A DNA stretch of 64,000 nucleotides, taken from contig NC_090989.1 in the NCBI RefSeq assembly GCF_041146395.1, positions 238,442,843 through 238,506,842 of the forward strand. Reading direction: 5' to 3'. Both the position numbers and the translations under genes were made by a program. This stretch comes from Eulemur rufifrons (taxonomy: Eukaryota > Chordata > Mammalia > Primates > Lemuridae). Positions 11,690 through 23,959 of the stretch are shown here, piece by piece; the stretch's first letter is position 1; each line of letters starts with the position of its first letter. The notes below the pieces were generated by a model that saw only the letters and a program-made list of their open reading frames with translations, ran no database searches and had not been told where the DNA came from.

Positions 11690-12795
11690 ATGCTGCTGTA
11701 AACATTCATGTAGAAGTTTTCCAGTAGATGTGTTTTCATTTCTCTTGGGGACATACCTAGGAGTGGAATTGCTGGGTCATATGGTAATTTTATCTTTAAT
11801 ATTTGGAGGGACTGCCAAGCTCTTTTGTGTCACAAGTTGTACCATTTTACACTGCAACCAGCAGTGTATGAGAGTTCCGGTTTTTCCACATCCTCACCAA
11901 TACCTGTGACCTGCCTTTTATATTATACATTTTTCCTGAGTCAGTTACAGTAGTTCTGTGTTTCGAGGAATGGGTCCATTTTCACCTAGGTTATATAATT
12001 TGTTGGCATACAATTTTTTATAGTATTCACTCACAATCTTCTCATTATAGGAAGGTATGTAGAAATGTCCCATGCTTTATTCCTTCTTTAATAATTTCTG
12101 TCTTCATTCTTCTATACTTGTTTAGTCTAGCTAAAAGATTTGTCCATTTTGTTGACATTTTTAAAGAACTTCTAGATTTGTTAATTATCTCTATTTTTAA
12201 TTTCCTGTTTCATATATTTCTCTTTTAATCTTTGTTATTTTCTACTTATACTATTTTTGGTTTAGTTTGCTCTTCTATTTCTATTCTCTTAATGTGGGAG
12301 TTTACATTATTGATTTATAATCTTTCTTATTTTTAATATAGGTATTTATAATTGTAAATTTCCCTCTAAGGACTATATTAGCCTTGGTATGTTTTGGTAT
12401 GTTCTGTTTTGATTTTTACATATCTCAAAGTATTCTCTAATTTTCCTGTGATTTCTCTTTTGATCCATTGCTTAAGAGAGTGTTATTTATTTTCCACATA
12501 GTTGTGAATTTTCTAAATTTTCTTCTATTATTGATTTCTGGTTTTATTCCATTGTGATGAGAGAACATACTTTGTATGATCTTAGTCTTTTTAAATGTAT
12601 TCAGATTTATTTTGTGGCCTAAGATATGGTATGGTAGATCCTGGAGAAGTTTGCATGTGCATTTGAGAAGGATGTATACGCTGCTGTTTGGTTGAGTGTT
12701 CAAATTTTCTATTAGAGCTGGTTGGTTGATAGTGATGTTTAACACTTTCATATTCTTGGTTCTATTAATTATGGAGGGTAGTATTGAAATCTCTC
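11690..12795 (-). repeat. L1M fragments (ORF2, antisense)
   Basis: aatgctgctgtaaacattcatgtagaag, ggacatacctaggagtggaattgctgggtcatatgg and the later blocks tgtgatttctcttttgatccattgcttaagag, ttctggttttattccattgtgatgagagaacatactttgtatg follow L1M ORF2 in reverse. Internal gaps (around 11950) indicate deletions. The broken frame at 12437-12751 (minus) is part of this ORF2, not a gene. Confidence 0.85.
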
Positions 12796-12799
12796 ACTA

Positions 12800-13110
12800 T
12801 TTCTATTTTCTATAACATCTTTATTGATATATAATTCACATACCATACAGTTTTCTCATTTAAGATGTTTAATTTAGTAGTTGTCACTTTATTCACAAAG
12901 TTGTGCAACCATCACCAAAATCAATTTTAAAACATTTTTATCACCTCAAAAAGAAGCGTATCCTTTAGCCATCATCCTTCTATTCCCCCATTTCTCTTAA
13001 GCATTGGCAACCGCTAATCCACATTCTACTTCTATCAATTTGCCTATTGTGTACATTTTATATAGATGGAATCATACAACATATGGCTTCTTATATCTGG
13101 CTTCATTTGT
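12800..13110 (-). repeat. L1M 3' end, part 1 (before the LTR insertion)
   Basis: catctttattgatatataattcacataccatacag, cacaaagttgtgcaaccatcacca, ttggcaaccgctaatccac, tagatggaatcatacaacatatggc: the antisense 3' portion of L1M elements. The sequence resumes after an LTR at 13637. Confidence 0.85.
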
Positions 13111-13636
13111 TGTAGAGCCGCAAATTCAGGCTCGCGTGCCTGATGCACAGCTAAAGCCAAACACTGTGACACCAGTGCTTGGAGATAAAGAAAGGTTTAT
13201 TCGATTTGGCTAAAGTGAAAAGAAGGAAAAGCAAAGTGTCTCACATCTATCTCTTTAAAAAAAATGAAGCAAGAAGCCTTTATGTAGCTAGAGAATAAGA
13301 GGGGGTTGTGGGTGGTATTTCAGAGAACTGAAGGGGGAAGTCCATGTTGCTTTTAGTCTCAGATAACACCTTGAGTGACAAGACTCATGGGCATCAGTAG
13401 CTAGTCACAGCTTTTTCAAGGGCATTCATTCCATCTGTAAAATAAGAGACCCTGGAGTTATTATCTTCTCCTGCTTGACAAATAGTGTATCAGCAGGTAG
13501 TAATCACTGTGAGAACAAATGATACCAGGCAGGAAGCAACGGGTTATCATGTGCAAGCAAGGGCCTATTCAAATTTTACATTATCTCAGTCATTAAAAAA
13601 ATGCCAGGGTACTAAAATCTCAAGGGCCTGGCTACA
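13111..13636 (-). mobile_element. Solo ERV LTR inserted in L1M (526 bp)
   Basis: On the + strand it runs from tgtagagccgc to ...cctggctaca, giving TG...CA ends with the short inverted repeat TGTAG/CTACA. On the minus strand an AATAAA signal (complement of tttatt at 13196-13201) lies about 85 bp before the 3' edge, and a TATA-like acataaagg lies further upstream (13271-13285). L1M sequence is broken exactly at both edges. No internal viral genes are present. Retains several CpG (gctcgcgtgcc) and so is probably younger than the host L1M. Flanking short duplication unclear. Confidence 0.7.
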
Positions 13637-13700
13637 CTTTCACTTACCATAGTATTTTCAAAGTTTATCCATGATGTAGCATATATCAGTATTACTGTAA
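13637..13700 (-). repeat. L1M 3' end, part 2 (after the LTR insertion)
   Basis: ctttcacttaccatagtattttcaaagtttatccatgatgtagcatatatcagtatt continues the L1M 3' sequence interrupted at 13110. Confidence 0.75.
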
Positions 13701-13799
13701 GGACTTTGAAAATTTACCCCTCCATAAAGTCAATGAAAAAACTGGAAAAAATGATCAGGGATCAATAGTTTCATACCACTGGTTATAGAACTTAATCTT

Positions 13800-14595
13800 C
13801 TAATGATTAATATAAATCCCTAGGGCTATTAATTGATGACTCAAGGAAGTCACAAGTTTTCTAAGCCATGACTTCCTCGTCTTTGAAAAGATTAAAGGTC
13901 TAATAAAAGTATTTACCTGAAAACTATAGAACTATAAACCATTTTACTGAGACCTTTCTGTGTACATTGAGGGACACTTATAATTTCTCTACAAAACTCT
14001 GGAAAATAATCAAAAGCTTACAACTATCAAGGGAATGTATATTCAAGAAAAGCAGCCAAATCTCAGTAAGAACAGTAAATTTTGTGGCGTTTTAATTTGC
14101 CTTAGTCCCATTTTCCACTCTTAGCTCAGCAGTAGCCTGAGAAAAATAATAGTCCATGTTTCCCATGCAGCCTGCTCCAAAGGGAGCAGAATGGACCTGG
14201 AGCTCTTTCAAAACTTCATTTCCAAATAATTGTCATCGTTTAACCTCTGATGGTTCCCTGGAAGACCCCAGTTAAAAAGATGACTCTGACAGCATTCAGT
14301 GTGAACAGCTTTCCTCCTAAAAAAGAATGGGTAGGTGGGGTGTCAAAAATAATTACAGGCTAGTGTTTTAACTTCTTAGCTGCCTCAGGTGACAGATTCC
14401 AGTTTTGGCCAGACAATGTATCAACCAAATGGCTTAGAGGAAAAGTCTGGAGAATGAGATATTGGTAAGTTTTGAAGAATTCCGACATGTTCCTGGGAAT
14501 CTGGAGATCACATGAATTCATAGAGCTGTGTACACGCTAAGGAAAAAACGAAAAAGCCTGAACTCTCACCTCTGGTTACTTGAGGCTGAGCAAGC
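13800..14595 (+). repeat. Ancient LINE-like repeat (probably L1M 5' region)
   Basis: The first ~200 bp are homologous to 23980-24185 (gaaggaagtcacaagttttctaag, aagattaaag.tc, ggaaaactatagaa...ccattttactgag, gagggacac...ataattt.tctacaaaactct). The later part (ctgaactctcacctctggttacttgaggctgagcaag) resembles the 5' noncoding part of L1M elements. Assignment tentative; homology between the two loci is visible directly. Confidence 0.5.
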
Positions 14596-14604
14596 AGATA
14601 GTAA

Positions 14605-15085
14605 ATCTTAAGATGATACCGTTCCTAGCAGCATTACTAATAATAGCCAATAAGTAGAAACAAGCTAAATGTCTATTAGTTGATAAATGGATAAACAAAT
14701 GGTGATATATATATGCAATGAAATATTATTCAGCCACAAAAAGGAATGAAGTATTGATTCGTACTACAACATGAATGAACTTTGAAAACATTATACTTAG
14801 TGAAAGAAGCCGGAAGACCACGTTATATGATTCCATTTATTTGAAATATCTAGAATAGGCAAATCTAGAGAGCCAAGAAGTAGCTTACTGTTTACCTAGG
14901 GTTGGGGGAAAAGGGGAATAAGAGAGTAATTGCTAAAGTATATGGATTTCTTTGTAAAGTGATGAAAATGTAAAGTTGTGGTGATGGTTGCACACACCTG
15001 TGAATATAACTAAGAAACATTGAATTGTACACTTTGAATCATATGTTATGTGAATTAAATCTCAATAAATCTTTTAAAATAATGT
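14605..15085 (+). repeat. L1M 3' end
   Basis: Sense L1M ORF2 end and 3' UTR: cattactaataatagccaataag, attattcagccacaaaaaggaatgaagtattgat, acatgaatgaactttgaaaacattat, gatggttgcacacacctgtgaata, ttgtacactttgaatcatatg. Confidence 0.88.
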
Positions 15086-15261
15086 TGGTATAAGGAAAAC
15101 TCACAGACATATAGTAGTATCTGCATAAATGTTGCTGATAATGTATTGACTTATTGTTGACAGAGTACTATAACAAAAATCACTCTCTATTCAAATTAAT
15201 AAAGTATACTACCAACATAAAAATTGACTTAAATAGTATGGTAAAATTTAAGAGGTATATG

Positions 15262-15385
15262 ACATTTTATTTATTTATTTTTTAATTGATATAGAATAAT
15301 TTGCATGTTTATGGGGTACATGTGATATTTTGATACATGCATGCAATGTGTAATGAACTACATAACATTTTTAGGTGTTAAAAGA
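15262..15385 (-). repeat. L1 3' UTR fragment
   Basis: tttaattgatatagaataatttgcatgtttatggggtacatgtgatattttgatacatgcatgcaatg is the antisense primate L1 3' end; only ~120 bp remain. Confidence 0.7.
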
Positions 15386-15920
15386 ACATAGTATTACATG
15401 AAACATTTCATCTTATTATTATTAAACTTAACAAAGTAAAATATATTTAAAGTAAATTTTCTTAAAATTAGTTTCTAATTAAAACAATGTGTTTTCTTAC
15501 CCTCACACACTAAAATCTCTATTGCAAAAGTAAATATCAAGGAATAGGAATATGGTAAAGCAGACTGTATTGACTAACTTTTCCAGTTTGGATGATCAGT
15601 TCTTCAACTTAAGGGCTTATAAATTATAAATCATTGGAAATGTGTGAAAATCAATCCCATATCATAAGAATAACAAGATGTAAATGTCATCTTCTTTTAT
15701 TCCAGTAATATTATTTATGTGTATTATGATGTTGGGTAGCTCTTTATAGTCACCTATGTGTCATCACATAGACTCAAAGAGCACTGACTCACAGAGAAAA
15801 CTAAAATCCATACTATAAGAGAAAATGTGGCTGTACCTATAAACACATCTTTGAGAAAGTTTGTTGAATGTTTTTAGTAGGTATTAAATAATTATATATC
15901 AAACTTCCACCGATAAATAT

Positions 15921-16290
15921 TGCTATGGTTTGAATGTGTCCTCTAAATTTCATGTGTTGGAAACTTAATCCCCAAATTCATGTGTTGATTAGAGGTAGGG
16001 TCTTTAGGAGGTAATTAAGATTAGATAAGGTCATCAGAGTGGGGTCCCCATGATGGGACTGATGGCTTTATAACGAGAGGGAGAGAAATCTGAGCTGACA
16101 GGCACACTGTTGCCCTCTTACCGTATAATGCCCTCCACCATGTTATGACACAGCAAAAAGGCCCTCATGAGATGCTGGCACCATGCTCTTGGACTTCCCA
16201 GCCCTAGAACCATGAGCTAAATAAATCTCTGTTCTTATAAATTACCCAGTCTGTGGTATTTTGTTATAGCAACATAAAACAGACTAAGAT
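15921..16290 (+). mobile_element. MaLR LTR (MST/MLT1-type)
   Basis: A 370-bp element from tgctatggtttgaatgtgtcc to acagactaagat. Diagnostic blocks: gggtccccatgatggg, ttggacttcccagccctagaaccatgagctaaataaatctctgttcttataaattacccagtctgtggtattttgttatagc. The aataaa is the LTR polyadenylation signal. Solo LTR, no genes. Confidence 0.88.
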
Positions 16291-16485
16291 AGATATCAAA
16301 TGTAAAATTTTTGTAGAATTTTACATAGTGTATATTTTCCAAAATGCTCTCTCATAAAATAATATGTTTTTGGAGAGATCAGAGTAATCCTTGTCTTTCA
16401 TTTATATATAAATAGATGTGTTATTTTGTTAATTTTCTCTCTGTATTTGTTTAAATAACAAAATGAATTTCAAGGGGTTTAGTAT

Positions 16486-16775
16486 TGCTATGAACTGATG
16501 TGTGTTCCTCCAAAATTTATATGTTGAATTACTAATTCTCAGTGTGATACCACAACTTGAAGATTTGGAAAATTCTCAGCCTATTCATATTACAAATAAT
16601 GAGAAAGCTTGTTCTGAGGAGAACATTAAGGATGTGGCAGAACAATCATTTGAAAAGGAGATTAGTGTGGGTGTGAACTAGGGACCTAATCAGCCTTCTC
16701 AGTGGAAGCCTGGAAGGAATAGATTGGATTATACCAGGAGAAACCAGCTGAGACTAACAGAAACAGAGAAACAAC
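16486..16775 (+). mobile_element. MaLR LTR start plus probable internal fragment
   Basis: tgctatgaactgatgtgtgttcctccaaaatttatatgttga is a MaLR LTR 5' end; what follows (gatttggaaaattctcagcc, gaacattaaggatgtggc) resembles MaLR internal sequence. Only ~200 bp separate it from the LTR at 15921-16290, so both may stem from one provirus or two insertions. Confidence 0.55.
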
Positions 16776-16786
16776 TATATAGTTGT

Positions 16787-17930
16787 ATATATTTATAGAG
16801 TACATGTGATGTTTTGATATAGGCATATAATATGTATTAATCAAATCAGGGTAATTGGAATATCCATCACAAGTATTTATTATTTCTTTGTGTTAGCAAC
16901 ATTCCAATTCTACTCATTTAATTATTTTGAAGGATACCATAACTCACTTTGTTGTCCTGTCAAGTATTGTTCATTCTATCTATCTTACCTATATTTTTTT
17001 CACCCATTAACCATCACCACTTTATCCCCTCCTTTCCCCTTCCTTTCTTAGCCTCTGGTAACCATCATTCTGCTCTGTCTAAATGAGATTAATTGTTTTA
17101 ATATTTAGCTCCCACATGTGAGTGAGAACATGCAAGATCTTTCTTTCTCTGCTAGGCTTATTTCACTTAACATAATGTTCTCCAGTTATATCCATGCTGT
17201 TGTAAATAGCAGGATTTCATCTTTTTATGGCTATATAATATTCCATTGTACATATGTACCACAGTTTCTTTACCCATTCATCTGTTGGTGGACATTTAAT
17301 TGATTCAAAATTGTGGCTATTGTGAATAGTGCTGCAATAAACATGGTAGTGCAGATATGTATCTTTTTGTTATACTGATTTCCCTTCTTTTGAATATATA
17401 CCGAGACAGTTTTTGTCTTGAAATCTATTTTATCTGATAGAAATGTAGCTATTCCTGTTCTTTTTCTTCTTTTTTTTTTATTTTCCACTTGCATGGAAGA
17501 TATTTTTTCATCTTTTTATTTTCATTCTTTGTGTATCTTTATAGGTGAAGTGGGTTTCTACTAGACGACATATAGTTGGGTCTTGTGTTTTGATCCATTC
17601 AGCCACTCAGGTCTTTCATTGGAGAGTTTAGTCCATTTATATTCAATGTTGTTACTAATAAGTAAGGATTTACTACTGCCGTGTTGTTATTTGATTTCTT
17701 GTTGTTTTATAGCCCTCTCTTTCTTTCTTCTTTCCTGTCTTCCTTTGTGTAAAAGTGATTTTCTCTGGTAATATGTTTTAATTTCTTGCTTTATATTTTT
17801 TGTGTATCTCTTGTAGGTTTTTTTTATTTGAGGTTACCATGAGGCTTGCAAGAAAACATTTTATAACCAATTATTACATTTTTAAAAAGTAAAAAATATA
17901 GACTAATAAAAAGTCTAAAATTAATCAATA
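16787..17930 (-). mobile_element. L1 with internal deletion
   Basis: Antisense 3' UTR (agagtacatgtgatgttttgatat), then ORF2 end (gtgagtgagaacatgcaag, tccattgtacatatgtaccacagtttctttacccattcatctg, gctgcaataaacatgg). At about 17400 the sequence jumps from the ORF2 end to an earlier ORF2 part (gtgggtttctactagacgacatatagttgggtcttg), showing an internal deletion. Confidence 0.8.
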
Positions 17931-18925
17931 TTTCCCTCCTCTTCCTAGTTGGTATTCCTCCTACGTATTACATATTGTTATTTGAGGCAGCTAAAGTCAT
18001 TATTTTCTCCTCAAATTATTTTTTATAAATATTTTTACATATATTTCTAGAAATTTTATTTGTGTTTTTAGAATCTTTTTTTAAATGGAGTATGGTTCTC
18101 TTTGGGCCTTTAAATTTCATCTTTGGTATCTTTAATCATTTAAACTTACTTATACATTCTTTCAAATCACATATTCTTGAGGTTCTAATCTTCCTATTTG
18201 TTTCTGCTTACTCTCAGCCAGGGTGGGATGTTTCTACCTATGTTTAGAATTTTGATTCTCAGCTCAGCTTTAGTAGGGTATGTTTTTTTCTGTGCTTATT
18301 CTCTGAAGCCTGTGTTTGGGGAGCATTCCTTCAGCCTGTTTTCTGTTTGCTTTTGCTACCCATCAATGGTCAATATTTATGTTAATTCTCAGGATTAGGG
18401 CTTCCTGGCCCACACTGATAAATTCAAATTTCAAACCCACATGAGCTATAGTCACAAACATACACATTCTCAATAGAGAGAATTGAGAATTTTTTTACTC
18501 TACGCTGATCCCAATCAGAAACGGACAAACTTCCCCTATTGCCTTTCTGTCCTAGCAATTTTTTTTTAGTCTATCCTTTAACTGAAGTTGCAACACTTCA
18601 AAGAACTCTCAAACTCTGGCCTCTTTGGGGCCAAAACTAAAGTTTCAGCTCCTGCATCTACAGTTCCTGATGCTGCTGACCCTGGCAATTCCCATGCTGA
18701 ATGCCAGCCATACCTTCAGTCGCATGCTCCACTGCTCTTCAGTCACCTCTGTCATCCCAGCACCTGAGTAGTTCTCTTCCCTTCTTAGATTGTCAGCAAT
18801 ACATTGAAAAGAACATTTGATATTATCTATTGTAGAACTTCTATGCGATAGGGAAGGTTTTCATGTTATGTAGTCTGCCAGGTTGGCAGTCTTTCAGTCT
18901 TTTTACAGTTTTTAAAAATTTTTTT
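17931..18925. repeat. Unassigned repeat-like stretch next to L1
   Basis: T-rich sequence such as gaggcagctaaagtcattattttctcctcaaatt; possibly more of an old LINE, but I could not place it. No coding features; short frames here (18062-18247, 18198-18398) look like chance. Confidence 0.3.
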
Positions 18926-19374
18926 AAGTATATTAATTGTTGTAAAATGTATTATCAAGGATTGAACAAAATATAAAAATGCTATGAGTGAAGAGTACAG
19001 TGGATGTATTATAGCCTACATATGCTTGTTCCTTCTTTTTCTAAATTACTGAAAGAACAAAGGAAATCATGCTAATGTATGCAGGCATGACATTCCAGCA
19101 TTATTCCAATTCATTTTCCCACTTAATATTTTTCATTGCTTCATGATTATGTATATTTGGTGGCTAAGACAAAGAAAACCACCAAGATTAAAGAATTAAT
19201 CATTAAATGATTAAGGAGTAATCGTTGAGAATATTATTGCCCTCAGGAAGGGTAAACCAGTTTTGGAGCCCTCAGTGGCAGAATTGTCACGTATATACCA
19301 TAGCGGTCATCTTTCTTCTTGTCTTAGGTTTTCAAATTTTTCTGCATAATAACTCCTTAAGAGTATTTTTTTAT

Positions 19375-19690
19375 TATTCAAGTAAATGCTTTACTTGAAG
19401 CATTTGTTGGGTATCTTCTGTGTGCCAGGGACCGTGGTGGATAATGGGACACAACAGTGAACCAGACACAGGTATGGTTTCACTCTCATGGAGCTTATTT
19501 CTGGTAAGAGACATAATAAATAAATTTTTAACAAAATAAGCAAAATAATTAAAGATTATAGAGAGTGCATTGTAATTAATAATAAAAGGAAAGAGAGGTT
19601 GGCTTTAGATAATGGTCAAGGAATGCATTTCTGAGAAGATGACATGGTGAGAAGTAGTATAACAAAATAGCCAAATCACTTTCAGGTATA
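19375..19690 (-). repeat. L2 LINE fragment
   Basis: tgtgtgccagggaccgtggtggataatgggacacaacagtgaaccagac, catggagcttatttctgg, ...gaaatgcatttctgagaagatgacatgg: the antisense L2 3' region. Confidence 0.75.
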
Positions 19691-19811
19691 CTAGGATTCC
19701 TCTTGAACTCTTAAAGCTCATAAATATACTGCCCTATACTACAGAGTAAGGAGAATAAATATTAATGGGGAAAAGTTACTACAGACAGAGTATGATAACA
19801 ATAATAGAATA

Positions 19812-19985
19812 GCTATGTACAGGGCATCTTCTAAGTACTTTATGTGTATTCATTCATTTAATTTTTTACATCATCCCTTGAGATAAGGTACTGTTAACTA
19901 TTAATTATTACAGAAATTAACTTGCACAAGTACATATACCTAGTGAATGGCTCAGCTGCTATATGCCTTCCCAAAAGTTTATTTT
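19812..19985 (-). repeat. MIR SINE
   Basis: gggcatcttctaagtactttatgtgtattcattcatttaat ... gagataaggtactgtt ... acttgcacaagt ... agtgaatggctcagctg: the antisense MIR order. Confidence 0.7.
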
Positions 19986-20064
19986 GATTCATTGTATTTA
20001 TTTTTTGAAAAAAAATTGATTTTATTTTTCAGTAATGAGATTAGGTTATATTTGCACAGTAGAA

Positions 20065-20235
20065 GCATTTATAAAATAATTTAGTATTTTCTTGTTTGAT
20101 CTTCATAAAAACTGTGACATAGTTATTATTCTCGTTTAGAAAATAATTTGAGATCCAAACTAGTTCATGTTTGCTTCAATAATATGTTACAGATCTATTG
20201 CTCAAATTCTGGTTTTCTGACTCTAAATATTATGC
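20065..20235 (-). repeat. MIR SINE, degraded
   Basis: tgatcttcataaaaactgtgacatagttattattctcgtttagaaaat ... ttctggttttctgactctaaatattatgcc follows antisense MIR. Confidence 0.6.
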
Positions 20236-21009
20236 CTTCTTTTCTACACAATGTTTCTTCCAGATAAATGCATTTTCTGGGTCACAATAATACATAATTT
20301 TAAGAAAGGAAGGAAAGTTGTTTTAGTGTTCTAGAATTAGAATAGTGTATGGGTTAAATGATTAAAAACTTTAGTCATTGAATGATATTCTTTGTTATTT
20401 ACTTTTAAAAAATTATATTTATGTATTAATTTACGCTTGCTCTCTCCATGAAAGATTTGAGGAAGTTAATGTTTATTATCATGAATTATCTTTTTAGATT
20501 CTTTGACAGTAGAGAAATGCTCTAGAAATACGCTCAGATGTTAGCTATTTGGTTTTGTATATTTATATTCTGGATATTTTTAACAACAAAAAAATACCAC
20601 TTTGTACTAATAATTAAAACCAAATATGCTTAAAATTCATTATATGAGCCAAGTGTGGAAGTAGGCAATAAAAATTTACAAAAGAGGATTCATGGTAGCT
20701 ACACCTCATTTATCTGCTTTTAAGTCTTTTCTCAACAGTGCTAGTATACAAGCTTTTTAGTCATAACAGAAGTTCCCCATGATAGACTCAAGAATTATTA
20801 AACAGCAGCTATTGTAGACCTTAGCAACAGTTGTAGCACTATATTAGCTACAGCTGTATTGTTGCCTAAAGTACACATTGGAGAATTCTTCAATTAATCA
20901 TCTTCAGAACAAGGGATATCACAAACTGGAATGTATAAATAAAGTATTTAAGTACATATTTATTTCTCATATCAAATTATGTTTAAGGCACTTAAAATTT
21001 CATAACATT

Positions 21010-21235
21010 TTATGGCACTTTAGATTTGCAAAGCATGGTCACATACTTTCACAATTTAATACATACAGAATCTCCATGAGTTTATTTGGATAGGAATTAT
21101 TATCCTATTTTTATTAGAAAAAAACAGAGACTGCATGGGTAAATGACCTACCCAGGTGTCATGATTAATAAGTTGTAGGTCTAAAACTTGAACCTTGTGT
21201 TTTGACTATAGAGTCTTCTCTCTCTAATTATCCTG
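21010..21235 (-). repeat. MIR SINE, degraded
   Basis: gcactttagatttgcaaag ... cagaatctccatgag ... ggaattattatcctatttttatt ... atgacctacccaggtgtcatgattaataagttgtaggtctaaaacttgaacc. Confidence 0.65.
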
Positions 21236-21524
21236 CACAGATTTTTTTAAAGAAATTAAAAAATACACATTAAATATTTTATATTTTACCACCTTTAAAT
21301 ATAGTAAAATATTTTTCAAAATTATATTTAAGATAGAATAATTTGATTTCAAAATTTTAGATTCACATGTAGTTAATAGTTAGCCAAGAAAAAAAATTTA
21401 ATGTTCTTACTAGTTTCATTTAAATGGAAGTTTATTTTAATATTTAGCAAAATTTCTCAACTTCAGCATATGGCTTCTGTGCTTTCCATAGTCAAACACT
21501 ATAAACACACGTTTTGAAAACTTA

Positions 21525-21902
21525 CCATATTGCATTTGTTTTTTGTTTTTTTTTTTTTTGTTTTTTTTTTTGTTGAGACAGAGTCTCACTTTGTTGCCCA
21601 GGCTAGAGTGAGTGCCGTGGCGTCAGCTTAGCTCACAGCAACCTCAAACTCCTGGGCTCAAGCGATCCTACTGCCTCAGCCTCCCGAGTAGCTGGGACTA
21701 CAGGCATGCGCCACTATGCCCGGCTAATTTTTTCTATATAGATTTTTAGGTGTCCATATAATGTCTTTCTATTTTTAGTAGAGACGGGGTCTCGCTCAGG
21801 CTGGTCTCGAACTCCTGACCTTGAGCAATCCACCCGCCTCGGCCTCCCAGAGTGCTAGGATTACAGGCGTGAGCCACCGCGCCCGGCCCCATATTGCATT
21901 TG
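21525..21902 (-). mobile_element. Strepsirrhine-type Alu with 14-bp target duplication
   Basis: Full dimeric Alu, antisense: poly-T head, gagacagagtctcactttgttgcccaggctagagtgagtgccgtggcgtcagc, and tail gtgagccaccgcgcccggcc. The linker ttttttctatatagatttttaggtgtcc and the gtgccgtggcgtcagc block mark lemur/galago-type Alus. Perfect 14-bp direct repeats ccatattgcatttg flank it (21525-21538 and 21889-21902), so it is a relatively young insertion. Confidence 0.96.
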
Positions 21903-22264
21903 AATTGATTGTTTATCTTCCTGAAAAAATATGAAGTTATTGATATCAGTACTTGTATATTTAATTTTTAATTTCTAATCTCATTCTATAGGATTTAAAT
22001 ACATAATATAAAAGAAATTATCTCCTCTCATCAAGTTTGTGGTTTTACACATCTATCGCTACACTCTTTCCAACAATCATATTCCTAGTACAGTTTGTGT
22101 TGTCATAACTACCATCTACAGGAAATCTTAATTCCTGTAATAAACTGCTCTTTTCAACTGCTATTAATAATTAATATCACTAATATTACCAAAATTACCT
22201 ATCTTTTAAATCACATTATTCTGAAAACCCTCTCGTATTCTAAAATACCTTTTATTTACTCATT

Positions 22265-23177
22265 CTTTAATTATTGATACTTAATAGTTGTACATATTTA
22301 TCGGGTACATGTGATATTTTGATACATGCATACAATGTGTTGTAATCAAATCAGAGTAATTAGCACATCCATTGCCTCAAACGTTTATCATTTCTTTGTG
22401 TGGGAAACATTCCAAGTCTTCTCTTCTGGCTATTTTGAAATAAACAATAAATTCTTGTTAACTCTAGTTACTCTACCATGCTATTGAACACCAGAACTTA
22501 TTCCTACTATCTAAATGTATGTTTGTACCAGTTAGCCACCCCCCACCTTCCCAGCCTCTGGTAACCACTCCTATTCACTACTTCCATGAGCTCAATTTTT
22601 TAGCTCCCACATATGAGTAAGAACATGCAGTATTTGTCTTTCCAGGCCTGGCTTCTTATTTTACTTAACATAATGTCCTTCAGTTCCATCCATGTTGCTA
22701 CAAATGACAGGATTTCATTCTTTTTTATGGATGAATAATATTTCATTGTATATATGTATTACATTTTCTTTATCCATTCATCCATTGATGGACACTTAGG
22801 TTGATTCCATATTTTTGCTACTGTGAACAGTCCTACAATAATCATGGGAGTGCAGATATCTCTTTGACATACTGATTTCATTTCCTTTGGATATATACCC
22901 AGTAATGGGATTGCTGGATTGTATGGTAGTTCTACTTTTAGTTTTTTGAGGAATTTCTGTACTATTTTCCATAGTTGCTGTACTAATATATATTCCCACA
23001 AAAAGTGTATGCATTCTCCTTTCTCCACATCCTCACTCGCATCTGTTATTTTCTGTCATTTTGATAATAGCCATTTTAACTGGGATGATATGATATCTCA
23101 TTGTAGTTTTGATTTACATTTCCCTGATGATTAGTAATGTTGAACATTTAATCATATAACTGTTGGACATTTGTGTA

Positions 23178-23188
<11 letters not shown>
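22265..23188 (-). mobile_element. L1, 5'-truncated, 3' portion (left of Alu)
   Basis: Antisense L1 3' UTR (tatttatcgggtacatgtgatattttgatacatgcatac) and ORF2 end (tagctcccacatatgagtaagaacatgcag, ccatccatgttgctac, ccattcatccattgatggacacttaggttgattcc, ccagtaatgggattgctgg). The minus-strand frames at 22759-23028 are ORF2 C-terminal remnants. Interrupted at 23188 by an Alu. Confidence 0.9.
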
Positions 23189-23925
<737 letters not shown>

Positions 23926-23959
23926 TTCTTGAGACTTTAGTAAGCCATTAATTAATAGT

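Noticed and set aside
12437..12751. 104-codon minus-strand frame
   Set aside because: Remnant of L1M ORF2; flanking sequence follows L1M in reverse.
22759..23028. 89-codon minus-strand frame that looks like a conserved protein
   Set aside because: It is the C-terminal part of L1 ORF2 within an antisense 5'-truncated L1.
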